This document shows positions 44,433-51,897 of a DNA stretch of 64,000 nt, in pieces. The translations under genes were made by a program, and so were the position numbers. The stretch comes from Bradyrhizobium erythrophlei (GTDB taxonomy: Bacteria > Pseudomonadota > Alphaproteobacteria > Rhizobiales > Xanthobacteraceae), in NCBI RefSeq assembly GCF_900129425.1, contig NZ_LT670817.1, positions 3,658,001 to 3,722,000 of the forward strand, written 5' to 3'. Below the pieces are notes generated by a model, which was given only the letters and a program-made list of their open reading frames with translations, made no database searches and was not told where the DNA came from. Each line of letters starts with the position of its first letter. Position 1 is the stretch's first letter.

Positions 44433-44699
44433 TCAGCAGCCGCGGCATATGTTTTTCAACTGCGCATTCATCCGCGCGTCTTCCGCGCCGATCGTATCCA
44501 CATATTTGGCCGGGTCGGCCTTCGAGGCGGCCGCAGCCCGCGATGACCTTGGGGTCGCGGAAGACGCAACGGGTGGAGCGGACTTGTCGTAGCAGGCGAG
44601 CCTGCCAGCGGCATCCGCGATCGATTTGCATTCGCCCGTCTGCGCCATGGCGCTTTGAGACAACGCGCAAGTCGCGACGAGCATAACCAGGAATCTCAT
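44433..44699 (-). CDS. Small secreted protein ending in ICRGC (family member 3)
   Basis: The protein has 88 residues, with signal peptide MRFLVMLVATCALSQSAMAQ. The mature part has the segment TGECKSIADAAGRLACYDKS, a pattern common in secreted rhizobial proteins, then an Ala/Ser-rich stretch and the end DARMNAQLKNICRGC. Only the last five residues are shared with the proteins at 24969-25241 and 42290-42559. A ribosome-binding site AGAGGTTGAA precedes the ATG at 44699. Function unknown. Confidence 0.82.
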   Translation of the reverse strand: MRFLVMLVATCALSQSAMAQTGECKSIADAAGRLACYDKSAPPVASSATPRSSRAAAASKADPAKYVDTIGAEDARMNAQLKNICRGC

Positions 44700-44919
44700 T
44701 TCAACCTCTTTTGGCCAATGGAACTCAACCGTGAATGTGCACGTTTCCTGGCGAGCCGCGATTGTTCAGTCAAATCAAAAGGTTTGCCAGTTTCTTTCAG
44801 CAAAGTGCACGCATTCGCGTGTCCTGTCCATCCGGTATTTCCAATGCAATTCGCGGGGGAGCGGGCGGAAGGCACCCGCGTGATAGGCTCTGTCGTCGTC
44901 AGCCAAGGAGTTGCACCGG

Positions 44920-45144
44920 GTGATTTCATTCCGCGGAGCAGAGACACATATTAGATCGGTTCTCAAAGCTGTCAGTTGGCGGACTTTGGGAACACTCGAC
45001 ACCTTCGCGATCAGTTGGTTCATGACGGGCAGGGTCAAAATCGCAGGATCGATCGCCGGTATCGAGATAGTAACCAAGATTGTCTGGTACTATCTTCACG
45101 AGCGCATCTGGGCTGCGGTGCGTTGGGGCCGACGCGAGCTATGA
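44920..45144 (+). CDS. DUF2061 membrane protein
   Basis: The protein has 74 residues from GTG 44920, chosen because AAGGAG (44905-44910) lies nine bases upstream; a TTG at 44911 is too close to that site. Family signatures: SVLKAVSWRTLGTLDTFAIS, TGRVKIAGSIAGIEIVTKIV and YYLHERIWAAVRWG. Two membrane helices are predicted. In many bacteria DUF2061 accompanies sulfate assimilation genes, but here it stands alone. Confidence 0.9.
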   Translation: MISFRGAETHIRSVLKAVSWRTLGTLDTFAISWFMTGRVKIAGSIAGIEIVTKIVWYYLHERIWAAVRWGRREL

Positions 45145-45284
45145 TGGATGACGTCCGCGATCCGTTTTGGTCGATACTCGCGCGACCATGAGAATACCAA
45201 CGGCAACAACGGCCGCGAGCGCACAATACATCCCGACCCGCATCTGCGAGAAATGTAAATGATTTCAATTCGCTTTTAGAGCGT

Positions 45285-45359
45285 TGGCGCTCCCTAGCGG
45301 AATCGAACCGCTCTCTCCACCGTGAAAGGGTGGCGTCCTAACCGATAGACGAAGGGAGC
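45285..45359 (-). tRNA. tRNA-Glu (anticodon TTC), CCA encoded
   Basis: Read on the minus strand from 45359, the sequence has the acceptor stem GCTCCCT/AGGGAGC, a D-arm with GGTTAGGA, anticodon loop CTTTCAC (TTC), T-arm with GGTTCGATTCC, discriminator G and an encoded CCA at 45287-45285. Stems are fully paired. The extra arm is short, as for class I tRNAs. Confidence 0.96.
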
Positions 45360-45674
45360 GAGAACGTCCGCCTTGCCAGGACCGGTCCGGTCGCGGCATG
45401 GCTGTTTCGCTTTGGTCAAAAACAAAAACGCTCGGCAAATCAACGCTTTGAGGCTACGAGGCGCCGTACCGAACCCGGACCGTGGTGGCTGATCCCGATT
45501 GCGGCGGGCGAACGTATAGTGGCGTTTGCGCGGTCGGGCAAGCCGTCGGAAATTGTCGGTTTTGACGGCCAATTGAACGCGCCCCAGAGACCCCCGGACA
45601 TCTCCGATTGTGCCGCGCTCGCAACGGTTTTTAAAGCCCCGGCGGAGTAGGGAGGAAGCTTGGGGAGAATTGAA
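45360..45674. other. Gene-free spacer between tRNA-Glu and the PilZ gene
   Basis: I see no gene or repeat in this 315-base stretch apart from the promoter region of the tRNA (minus strand) and the site GGGGAGA just before 45675. Confidence 0.5.
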
Positions 45675-45929
45675 ATGGCCGCAACCAAGAAGCGCGAAGC
45701 GCGCAAATCGCTGCACCAACCCGGGTGGATCACCCTCGAAGGCGGCTTCGCGGCGCGCCAATGTGTGGTGCAGGATATGTCGAGTACCGGTGCAAAGGTC
45801 ACAATCGATGATCCCAACACGTTGCCAGCCAGGTTGCGGCTGGCATTCGCCCGCGACGCACGAACGGGACGAAACTGCGAGGTGGTCTGGCGTCGCGGAA
45901 AGTCGTTCGGCGTGAAGTTCGTCAGGTAG
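45675..45929 (+). CDS. Single PilZ-domain protein
   Basis: The protein has 84 residues from ATG 45675. The sequence ATKKREARKSLHQPGWITL has the arginine/lysine pattern before a beta-barrel, then VVQDMSSTGAKVTI, RLAFARDARTGRNCEVVW, and RRGKSFGVKFVR. This is the PilZ fold with D/NxSxxG (DMSSTG). The RxxxR motif for cyclic-di-GMP is partly kept (KREARK), so ligand binding is uncertain. These small proteins tune motility and polysaccharide output. Confidence 0.85.
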   Translation: MAATKKREARKSLHQPGWITLEGGFAARQCVVQDMSSTGAKVTIDDPNTLPARLRLAFARDARTGRNCEVVWRRGKSFGVKFVR

Positions 45930-45960
45930 CAAAAGCGGACCGCCCGCGATAAAAGGCTGG

Positions 45961-46212
45961 ATGCGAAACATCCTGCTTGCGATCGTCGTTGCGGTGCTGC
46001 CGGCCTCCATCGCGGCGGCTGAACAGTCCGGCACTCCCAGGCCGGGCAAACCGGCAGCTTCGGTCAGGCAGTTGCCAGTGAAAGATACCGCGGCCGGCGA
46101 TTCATGTGCTGCGTATGGTGCGGGCTTCGTCAAAGTCGAGGGCACCGATACCTGCGTGAAGATCGGCGGCGCCGTTAGTATCGGGGCTGGCAGCTCCCGC
46201 GCCTGGCACTAA
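45961..46212 (+). CDS. Small secreted protein with a porin-type N-terminal signature
   Basis: The protein has 83 residues, with signal peptide MRNILLAIVVAVLPASIAAA. The mature part contains SCAAYGAGFVKVEGTDTCVKIGG, where the phrase CAAYGAGF followed by GTDTCVKIGG is the hallmark N-terminus of alphaproteobacterial porins (two Cys 15 residues apart). The beta-barrel that normally follows is absent, and the ORF stops after a short Ser/Gly tail. It could be a truncated porin or a standalone small protein using the same disulfide-bonded cap. An ATG directly follows the PilZ stop region by 31 bases. Confidence 0.75.
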   Translation: MRNILLAIVVAVLPASIAAAEQSGTPRPGKPAASVRQLPVKDTAAGDSCAAYGAGFVKVEGTDTCVKIGGAVSIGAGSSRAWH

Positions 46213-46263
46213 AGCGGCAGCGGGGCGAGCCCATTGCAACTCCATATCATCGTTCCCGTCATA

Positions 46264-46389
46264 ATGAGTTGCGCGATGCTGTGGTGGGTGAGCCGCCGCA
46301 TGAGCTGGACCACGCGCCTTGTGGTGACGGTCATCACGCTGGTCGTGATCATCTGTGTTTTGTGGTTCGAACGGAGGGGCCTTTACTAA
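46264..46389 (+). CDS. 41-residue single-span membrane protein
   Basis: The ORF begins MSCAMLWWVSRRMSWTTRLV, then a hydrophobic span VVTVITLVVIICVLWF, then a basic tail ERRGLY. A positive-inside arrangement is evident. No clear ribosome-binding site; the frame is short, so this is a tentative call. It is convergent with the GST gene. Confidence 0.45.
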   Translation: MSCAMLWWVSRRMSWTTRLVVTVITLVVIICVLWFERRGLY

Positions 46390-46397
46390 CGGCTCGC

Positions 46398-47045
46398 TTA
46401 TGACATCGGCCGCGCGACGAATTGCGCAAATCCGGGCCGGTCGGCGAATTCTGCGAACCAGCGTTCGAGATGTGGAAGCCGAGGTTTGTTGATGCCTTCG
46501 ACCCCGAACCAGCGCCTGGCGTAGGTGCCGAGCGCGATATCGGCGAGGGTGAATTCATCGCCTTCGACGAAGCGCCGCGACGCCAGCTGGGTATCGAGGA
46601 TACGCCATTGTACGGCCTCGGCGTCGGCGTCCTTCTGGATTGCGACCATGTCGCGTCGCTCGACCGGAGTTCGCACCAGCGCCCAGAAAACCGGACGATC
46701 AACCGGTTGAATTGTCGAAAGCGTCCAGTCCAGCCAGCGGTCGACGCCGGCGCGACGTTTTGGCGCTTGCGGATACAGTGGCGAGCCCTCGCGATAGGCG
46801 AGCGTGAGGTAGCGCATGATCGAATTGGATTCCCACAGCACGAACTCGCCATCGACCAGGGTCGGCACCCGCCCATTCGGATTCATCGCGAGATAGTCGG
46901 CCTCCTGGTTGCGGCCGAACGCCATGCCGGCATCGATGCGCTCATAGGCGAGATCGAGTTCGCGCAGACACCACAACACTTTTTGGACATTGACCGAATT
47001 GGCCCGGCCCCAGATCTTGATTTGTCCGTGATTGTCGTTTGGCAC
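46398..47045 (-). CDS. Glutathione S-transferase
   Basis: The protein has 215 residues. The N-terminal thioredoxin-like domain: KIWGRANSVNVQKVLWCLRE (catalytic Ser/Asn region), NPNGRVPTLVDGEFVLWESN (cis-Pro and the ES motif for glutathione). The C-terminal helical domain ends with LASRRFVEGDEFTLADIALG and RLPHLERWFAEFADRPGF. It belongs to the zeta/beta-like bacterial group, conjugating glutathione to electrophiles in the cytoplasm. Read away from the small terminator-flanked gene at 47198. Confidence 0.95.
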   Translation of the reverse strand: MPNDNHGQIKIWGRANSVNVQKVLWCLRELDLAYERIDAGMAFGRNQEADYLAMNPNGRVPTLVDGEFVLWESNSIMRYLTLAYREGSPLYPQAPKRRAGVDRWLDWTLSTIQPVDRPVFWALVRTPVERRDMVAIQKDADAEAVQWRILDTQLASRRFVEGDEFTLADIALGTYARRWFGVEGINKPRLPHLERWFAEFADRPGFAQFVARPMS

Positions 47046-47140
47046 GTTGGTTCGCTCCCGTTGATCCGCTTCCCGCGGGTCATACCGGAAAACCCGCGAG
47101 AAAGCGCGCGCCGCATCCAGATTTCAACACGGCTTTATGA

Positions 47141-47174
47141 AAAAACAGGCCCCGCCATCAGCAGGGCCTGTTTT
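47141..47174 (-). terminator. Rho-independent terminator of the small gene at 47198-47278
   Basis: AAAAACAGGCCC (47141-47152) pairs with GGGCCTGTTTT (47164-47174). Read on the minus strand the stem is followed by TTTTTT, so it ends minus-strand transcripts. The flanking A run may also let it act weakly on the other strand. Confidence 0.85.
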
Positions 47175-47197
47175 ACGGTAACGAAAATCACTTGTGG

Positions 47198-47278
47198 TCA
47201 GCGGCCAAAGAACAGCCACAACAGAATGATCACCGGTATCGGTACGCCGAGCAGCCAGAGCAGAATTCCTCGTCCCAT
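47198..47278 (-). CDS. 26-residue membrane peptide (MGRGILLWLL type)
   Basis: On the minus strand: MGRGILLWLLGVPIPVIILL then WLFFGR and stop. The ATG at 47278 has GGAGG seven bases upstream and a terminator follows at 47141-47174, so it is an independent short transcript. The peptide is a single amphipathic or transmembrane helix with a Pro-x-Pro hinge. I know almost identical short ORFs from Bradyrhizobium and other rhizobia. The function is unknown. It is too short for most gene callers. Confidence 0.8.
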   Translation of the reverse strand: MGRGILLWLLGVPIPVIILLWLFFGR

Positions 47279-47354
47279 GTTCGCCTCCGTGTTCCTCAAC
47301 CCTGAGAAGAACGCAGAAGGGAGAAACAGGTTCCGAGGACGGAACGGAAAAGCC

Positions 47355-47804
47355 TCACCAGTGTCCGGTGTTCGGCATCGAAGTCCACGGCTCCGCCGGC
47401 GGCTTCGCGTCGCCCTTCTGCAATAGTTCGATCGAATGCAGATCCGGCGAGCGGACAAAGGCCATCTGGCCGTCGCGCGGCGGCCGGTTGATGGTGATGC
47501 CGAGTTTCATCAGGCGATCGCAGGTGGCGTAGATGTCATCGACCTCATAAGCGAGGTGGCCGAAATAGCGGTCCTCGCCGTATTTTTCTTCATCCCAGTT
47601 GTAGGTGAGTTCGACCAGCGGTGCGCCGCGTCCCTTGGACGCTTTCAGCAGGCCCTCATCTTCGGCGGCGCACAAGAACACCAGCGTGAACTTTGCCTTG
47701 TCGTTGTCGACGCGGCGGACCTCCTTCAATCCCAGCGCGTCCTGATAGAATTTCAGCGCGCTGTCGAGATTGCGCACGCGCAGCATGGTGTGGAGATAAC
47801 GCAT
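47355..47804 (-). CDS. gloA: Lactoylglutathione lyase (glyoxalase I-like)
   Basis: The protein has 149 residues from ATG 47804, which has AAGGGAGCAACAACC upstream. An open frame upstream to 47984 has no homologous content. Glyoxalase motifs: HTMLRVRNLDSALKFYQDAL (first His), LVELTYNWDEEKYGEDRY, GHLAYEVDDIYATCDRL (second His), and FVRSPDLHSIELLQKG (final Glu). The enzyme converts the glutathione hemithioacetal of methylglyoxal into S-lactoylglutathione; the metal is usually Ni2+ or Zn2+. GST lies two genes away on the same strand. Confidence 0.93.
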   Translation of the reverse strand: MRYLHTMLRVRNLDSALKFYQDALGLKEVRRVDNDKAKFTLVFLCAAEDEGLLKASKGRGAPLVELTYNWDEEKYGEDRYFGHLAYEVDDIYATCDRLMKLGITINRPPRDGQMAFVRSPDLHSIELLQKGDAKPPAEPWTSMPNTGHW

Positions 47805-48163
47805 GGTTGTTGCTCCCTTGGGAAATTGAAAAAGAGATCGTTGTTGGGTCGAAAATTTCAATAGCAGCAAAATGGGGATATGGGCAGGGCCATGGTGCGG
47901 GTCGTTCTGACGGTGTTCTGAAACGCCAAAGCCGCGCGAGCGGGAAAGCGCGTCTTGGGGGGCGGGCAAGCTTACAAACAACAACGCCGCCTGAGCGGAA
48001 TATGTTCGCTCGGCGGCGTTGCGCTAATTACTGGGTCCCTCAAATTCCCCAGCAACCCTTGGTCTGTTCACTGGCCCAAAGGTTCAACGAGCCGCTGGGT
48101 CACCCTGACGCACACCGCCAATTCAATCCGTGTCTGTCGGAAGGCTCTCGCCGTGCGAGGCGA
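47805..48163. other. Spacer with a strong stem-loop (47982-48021)
   Basis: No gene is supportable here. The only structure is the stem-loop described separately; the rest is unremarkable. Confidence 0.5.
47982..48021 (-). terminator. Strong hairpin, probable terminator of the small gene at 48164-48325
   Basis: CAACGCCGCCTGAGCG (47982-47997) pairs with CGCTCGGCGGCGTTG (48007-48021), one bulged base. On the minus strand it is followed by TTGTTTG, a T-rich but imperfect tail, so termination for the minus-strand gene is likely. Confidence 0.6.
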
Positions 48164-48325
48164 TCAGTGTTTATAGGTCGGGTTCGCATCTTCAACATCG
48201 GCGTCGTGGCGGAAGCTGACGGCAATGTCGGCGAACTCCTTGATCGTTTCTGTCGTCGTCATGGTCTTTGACACCCGGTCGGGAATCAGCGCGTGGCCTC
48301 CTAGATATTCACTCCATGCGTTCAT
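48164..48325 (-). CDS. 53-residue cytoplasmic protein of unknown function
   Basis: On the minus strand the ORF starts MNAWSEYLGGHALIPDRVSK and ends DADVEDANPTYKH. The site GAGGAAACG lies six bases before ATG 48325. The sequence has balanced, acidic composition, unlike an accidental frame, and a hairpin downstream can end its transcript. I do not recognise the family. Confidence 0.65.
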   Translation of the reverse strand: MNAWSEYLGGHALIPDRVSKTMTTTETIKEFADIAVSFRHDADVEDANPTYKH

Positions 48326-48851
48326 AACGTTTCCTCTGCGCGCCGTAAGCGAGCGAGGGGGCCAAGCATCTCAGCGATAAAAGTGTTCCGCTGAAACATC
48401 TATTCTTGGCGGCTTGCCTAATGTTCCTCGTTTGTCCCTTCTCGGCCTTGCGAGGGCCGAGCGGCGCGGCCGTATCGTGAGGCACATGCGCTCCGGGACA
48501 GAATCTTCGGTGGACTTCAGGGAACAGTGTCGTCAAAGGCCATGCGGCGAACGCCCGCGTGGCCTTTTGTTCGCGAAAAATTTACGTTTGGTGTCGGGTG
48601 GAAAGTCCACCCCCTGTTCGTTCTTTGAGAACAAAACGGAATCGATGCTTGTCAAGAATTGACGGAATCGCGCCGCAGTGCATGCTTCCGTCATGCTTTA
48701 TTTCAAAAACTGCCGTCTGGCTCGAATGAGCGATGGTCACTACTGCGTCATCCGGGACTTGGGCCTAGTGAAAGGCGGGAAGGGCATGAAGCACCACGAC
48801 GTGCTGATCGACCTGTCGCTTCGCGGCGCTCTTCAATTCCTGAAGAGAATG
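48326..48851. other. Spacer with hairpin (48597-48614) and a doubtful plus-strand ORF
   Basis: A plus-strand frame at 48678-48941 encodes MSDGHYCVIRDLGLVKGGKG-type sequence but overlaps the clearer minus-strand peptide at 48852-48932, has no good ribosome-binding site, and I leave it unassigned. A hairpin GGGTGGAAAGTCCACCC lies at about 48598-48614. Confidence 0.4.
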
Positions 48852-48932
48852 TCAAAAGTGGGTAACCAGGAGGGCAGTGCCCACCACCAGGCCGATGCCT
48901 ATGATGATTATCGCGATAAAGAATTTGCCCAT
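48852..48932 (-). CDS. 26-residue single-helix membrane peptide
   Basis: On the minus strand: MGKFFIAIIIIGIGLVVGTA then LLVTHF and stop. It is one hydrophobic helix with a positive N-terminus. An AGGAGG lies 17 bases before the ATG, further than usual. Its length equals that of the peptide at 47198-47278, but sequence identity is low. Function unknown. Confidence 0.6.
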   Translation of the reverse strand: MGKFFIAIIIIGIGLVVGTALLVTHF

Positions 48933-48962
48933 CGCGGATAGCCGGCTTTCCTCCTGAGCGGG

Positions 48963-49139
48963 TTACGGCTCTCCATTTCGCAAAATCCGCGACGCCGCCG
49001 AAGGCTTCGGTTCAAGCTGCGCTATTTTCGCGTCGTATTCCGACGCGAGGTCCAGCAGTCGCTGCTGGGTGAAGGGGTCGGCGTGTTTGGCGAGCCGACG
49101 GCAGCGTTCTGCTTGTTCTTTTAAAGTGGCTACATCCAT
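48963..49139 (-). CDS. 58-residue rhizobial protein (MDVATLKEQAERC type)
   Basis: On the minus strand the ORF begins MDVATLKEQAERCRRLAKHA, then ADPFTQQRLLDLASEYDAKI and a Pro-rich end. It is a helix-rich cytoplasmic protein of a type I recall as frequent, in many copies, in Bradyrhizobium. There is no known function. The helical pattern (heptad-like L/A positions) suggests a coiled coil or helical hairpin. Confidence 0.75.
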   Translation of the reverse strand: MDVATLKEQAERCRRLAKHADPFTQQRLLDLASEYDAKIAQLEPKPSAASRILRNGEP

Positions 49140-49297
49140 CACGCACCAATGGGGCGGGTGTCTCGCAAATTCACAGTATCGTATGCCTCAATAATTTCTA
49201 GCCGGTTTCCGGCTACGCGGGTTCCATCGGGTTCCCGCATGGCTCCCTGTTCTCAAGCGTTGTTCTCTCGCGCGTTGTTTTCGCGGAGGAGAACATC

Positions 49298-49477
49298 ATG
49301 CCGACCTATCGAGCCTACCTCATCGATGGAGACAACCGCGTATCATCGTACAGACCGATCGATGCAGATACCGACGCAGAGGCATTGCAGGCCGCACGCC
49401 AGTTCGTCGGCGGCTGCGATGTTGAAGTCTGGCATCTCGATCGCAAGATCGGGCGGCTTGAGCGCGCGAAAAAATAG
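49298..49477 (+). CDS. 59-residue rhizobial protein (MPTYRAYLIDGDNRV type)
   Basis: Plus-strand ORF starting MPTYRAYLIDGDNRVSSYRP, then a helix TDAEALQAARQFVGGCDVEV and strand WHLDRKIGRLER. A strong site GGAGGAGAACATC precedes ATG 49298. The beta-alpha-beta outline with DADTDAEAL is common in multiple paralogues in Bradyrhizobium. Function unknown. Confidence 0.8.
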   Translation: MPTYRAYLIDGDNRVSSYRPIDADTDAEALQAARQFVGGCDVEVWHLDRKIGRLERAKK

Positions 49478-49828
49478 TGAACTCAGTTTCGTATCCATGA
49501 ATTGAGCAGGGTGCGCCGGGATATCGTAACCCGGCGCAGCCTGGCGTGAGCGCGGTGAACTCACTGCATCAAGCGGCGCAGAAACTGAAAACCCCGCCAG
49601 CATCCGAAGATAGTGACGGGGGTTTCATGCTTCAGCGCTTTCGCTGCTGCTGCACTTGGCGAGATAACTTCTGGCAAGATAACTTCACCGTTGGTTTTTC
49701 GTTCCGCCTGCCGCACACCTGTGCTTCATGCGGCGAACGACTATTTGGGGTTGGAACCGGGTTCCGCTGCAACCATTGAAAAAGCTCTGCGTTGTCACGC
49801 GGGTATTCGGAAAATGGAGGAGATCAGC
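49478..49828. other. Spacer with a terminator-like hairpin (49588-49625)
   Basis: AAACCCC (49589-49595) can pair with GGGGTTT (49619-49625), a plausible stop for the gene at 49298-49477. No other gene is supportable in these 350 bases; two short frames are open but have no ribosome-binding site. Confidence 0.5.
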
Positions 49829-50128
49829 ATGAGAAAAACCCTGGCAGTTCTGGCGACGGTTGCCGCCGTTGCCGCAACCACCATGACCGCGTCGGCGCCT
49901 GCCGAAGCACGAGGCTTCGGCCCTGGTCTCGCTTTCGGCGTGGCCGCAGGCGCGCTCGCGGCCGGCGCAGCGGGCGCCTATTATTATGGGCCGGGCTACG
50001 GGTACTACGGCTACGGTCCGCGTTACTACGGGTACGGGCCGGCGTATTACGGACCCGGATATGGGCCTTACGCCTATTACGGCGGTGGACCGTATTACGG
50101 CCACCGCCACTGGCGCCATCGCTGGTAA
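49829..50128 (+). CDS. Secreted Gly/Tyr-rich low-complexity protein
   Basis: The protein has 99 residues from ATG 49829, preceded by TGGAGGAGATCAGC. Signal peptide MRKTLAVLATVAAVAATTMT, cleavage near APAEA. A Gly/Ala segment (GPGLAFGVAAGALAAGAAGA) is followed by a run of YYGPGYG-type repeats and a His/Arg tail (GHRHWRHRW). Such Gly-Tyr proteins are abundant in rhizobia and often stress- or phosphate-induced, but their function is unknown. The rho-independent terminator at 50132-50165 closes the transcript. Confidence 0.88.
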   Translation: MRKTLAVLATVAAVAATTMTASAPAEARGFGPGLAFGVAAGALAAGAAGAYYYGPGYGYYGYGPRYYGYGPAYYGPGYGPYAYYGGGPYYGHRHWRHRW

Positions 50129-50131
50129 TTG

Positions 50132-50165
50132 AAAAGCCCGGAGCATCGTCTCCGGGCTTTTTTTA
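50132..50165 (+). terminator. Rho-independent terminator
   Basis: AAAAGCCCGGAG (50132-50143), loop CATCGT, CTCCGGGCTTTT (50150-50161), followed by TTT. Perfect 12-bp stem just after the Gly/Tyr-rich gene. Confidence 0.95.
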
Positions 50166-50205
50166 TTTGGCCGCGAAAATCGGCAAGCGCAACGCGGCGG
50201 AAGGC

Positions 50206-50397
50206 TTAGAGCGCGCTTGACCGGTCATTCCAGGACCAATGCGGCGGGCGTTGCGCTGTTCGGCGGGCGTTTTCCAGCGTGGTGACAAAATATTCCGCGC
50301 GCTCGCGCTGGAATTTTTCCTGAGTGGCTTTGAAGTTTGCAACCCGGTTTGCGATTTCTTCCCGCTCGCGAGCGAGGTTGTCTTGCGGTTCGGTCAT
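50206..50397 (-). CDS. 63-residue small protein (MTEPQDNLAREREEI type)
   Basis: On the minus strand MTEPQDNLAREREEIANRVA then FKATQEKFQREREEYFV-like sequence (QRERAEYFVTTLENA) and an Arg/Trp-rich tail. AAAGGGATGGGC precedes the ATG at 50397; a second ATG two codons upstream (50403) is possible. The central part is a long helix. Similar short ORFs are known from Bradyrhizobium, without function. Confidence 0.7.
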   Translation of the reverse strand: MTEPQDNLAREREEIANRVANFKATQEKFQRERAEYFVTTLENARRTAQRPPHWSWNDRSSAL

Positions 50398-50584
50398 GCC
50401 CATCCCTTTTGATTCTTGTCCCAAGCCTATTGGCGGCTGCGATTGGGGCGTGAATTGGGACAACGCGTTGCTGGATTGTGATGGCTGTGCGTAACGTGCG
50501 TCGGAGGTTCGCGGTGGATAAGGTCGCCGCTGTCCTTGTGGCCTGCGCGCCTTCCCGGTAGCGACAAGAAAACGGGAGGGCTCC

Positions 50585-50830
50585 ATGGCAAAAATCGATC
50601 TGGATTCGCTTAGCATCGAAGAACTCGCAGCATTGCGCGAGTGCGCTACCGACAAATTGATGGAAAAGGTCGCGGTGCGGCGTGCCGAACTGGAAACGGA
50701 ACTGGAGAAACTGTCGCAGTACGGCAAACCTGTGAAAAAATCCCAGGAACCGGCTCCAGTCGTAAAGACCAAAAAGAGCGACGAGAAGAAAAGCGAAGAA
50801 GCCAGGGAGCCGATCGCACAAGCGGCCTGA
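50585..50830 (+). CDS. Short H-NS-family-like protein lacking the DNA-binding C-terminus
   Basis: The protein has 81 residues. The N-terminal part (MAKIDLDSLSIEELAALREC, then VRRAELETELEKLSQYGKP) is the coiled-coil oligomerisation region of rhizobial H-NS-like proteins. The usual C-terminal nucleoid-binding motif (a Trp/Gly/Arg-rich loop) is absent and replaced by a Lys/Glu tail (KTKKSDEKKSEEAREP). It could be a dominant partner that modifies full-length H-NS proteins, or a distinct subfamily. Strong start region: ATGGCAAAAATC after GAGGGCTCC. Confidence 0.7.
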   Translation: MAKIDLDSLSIEELAALRECATDKLMEKVAVRRAELETELEKLSQYGKPVKKSQEPAPVVKTKKSDEKKSEEAREPIAQAA

Positions 50831-50860
50831 AAACCGGGCCAGGCGCGCCGGCGCTTTCAC

Positions 50861-50880
50861 ACCCTCGCTGCAGCGAGGGT
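50861..50880. terminator. Perfect 20-bp palindrome, possible terminator or site
   Basis: ACCCTCGCTGCAGCGAGGGT is a perfect palindrome 30 bases after the H-NS-like gene. It has no loop or T run, so it could equally be a DNA-binding site for the sirtuin gene downstream, whose possible -10 (TATAAT) is at 50901-50906. Confidence 0.55.
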
Positions 50881-50935
50881 GGCAATCCGGGCGGCCGTGC
50901 TATAATCGGCGTGGCTCCATTTTCGGATTAGTGCA

Positions 50936-51697
50936 TTGATCGCACCGGATCTTCGCAGCGGCGTGGAACAACTCGGCGACATGATCGCCGAAGCCTCCAC
51001 CATCATTCCCTTCACCGGCGCCGGCATTTCGACCGAATCCGGCATTCCCGATTTCCGCTCACCCGGCGGATTGTGGTCCCGCAACCGCCCGATTCCGTTC
51101 GATGAATTCGTAGCCAGCCTCGAGGCCCGCAACGAGGCCTGGCGGCGACGCTTTGCGATGGAGCCGACCTTCGCCGCGGCGCGGCCGGGGCGCGGCCACC
51201 GCGCGCTGGCCTCGCTCTACAAGGCCGGCAAGATTCCTGCCATCGTCACCCAGAACATCGACAATCTGCATCAGATGTCGGGCTTCGCGGCCGATGACGT
51301 CGTCGAGCTTCATGGCAATACCACTTACGCCCGCTGCATCGGCTGCGGACGAGCTTACGATATGGCGTGGGTCAAGCGCAGCTTCGAGACGACGGGCGGT
51401 GCGCCGGACTGCTCCGCATGCGACGAGCCGGTCAAGACCGCCACCATCTCGTTCGGGCAGGCGATGCCGGAAGACGCCATGCGCCGCGCCACCGAGCTTG
51501 CCCAGCAGTGCGACCTGTTCCTTGCGATCGGATCGTCGCTGGTGGTGTGGCCGGCTGCCGGGTTTCCGATGCTGGCGAAAAACTGCGGCGCCAGGCTCGT
51601 GATCATCAACAACGAGCCCACCGAGCAGGACGATATTGCCGACCTGGTCATTAGGCACGACATCGGGGAGACGCTTGGACCGTTCGTAGGCAATTGA
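50936..51697 (+). CDS. NAD-dependent protein deacylase, sirtuin family
   Basis: The protein has 253 residues from TTG 50936, with an ATG at 50981 as the alternative start. Sir2 motifs: FTGAGISTESGIPDFRSPGG, IVTQNIDNLHQMSGF, catalytic His in VELHGNT, Zn ligands in CIGC and CSAC, and ISFGQAMPEDAM then FLAIGSSLVVWPA. Sirtuins remove acyl groups from lysine using NAD+. Which acyl group cannot be told. A TATAAT at 50901-50906 could serve as its promoter's -10. Confidence 0.95.
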   Translation: MIAPDLRSGVEQLGDMIAEASTIIPFTGAGISTESGIPDFRSPGGLWSRNRPIPFDEFVASLEARNEAWRRRFAMEPTFAAARPGRGHRALASLYKAGKIPAIVTQNIDNLHQMSGFAADDVVELHGNTTYARCIGCGRAYDMAWVKRSFETTGGAPDCSACDEPVKTATISFGQAMPEDAMRRATELAQQCDLFLAIGSSLVVWPAAGFPMLAKNCGARLVIINNEPTEQDDIADLVIRHDIGETLGPFVGN

Positions 51698-51897
51698 CGC
51701 CAAGTTGATTCGCGGCTGCGCAAGGCTGTTCATAGTTCCCGGCGGACCAGTTTTTTATCTATGCGCCGCAACCGGTAGTGTTATCTTTTGATTCGAGAGA
51801 TTCGGGTGGCGTCATCATCAGTCGTGATGGATGGGCGCGTGTTCCGGCACCGTCACTTGAAGTGGCGGGCCGTCAATGATGTGTGAGGTCCGGGGTC

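Noticed and set aside
48678..48941. 87-codon plus-strand ORF (MSDGHYCVIRDLG...)
   Set aside because: No good start site and overlap with the minus-strand membrane peptide; left open rather than called.
49546..49779. 77-codon ORF with a CxxC pattern
   Set aside because: The frame crosses a hairpin, lacks a ribosome-binding site and has no family resemblance.
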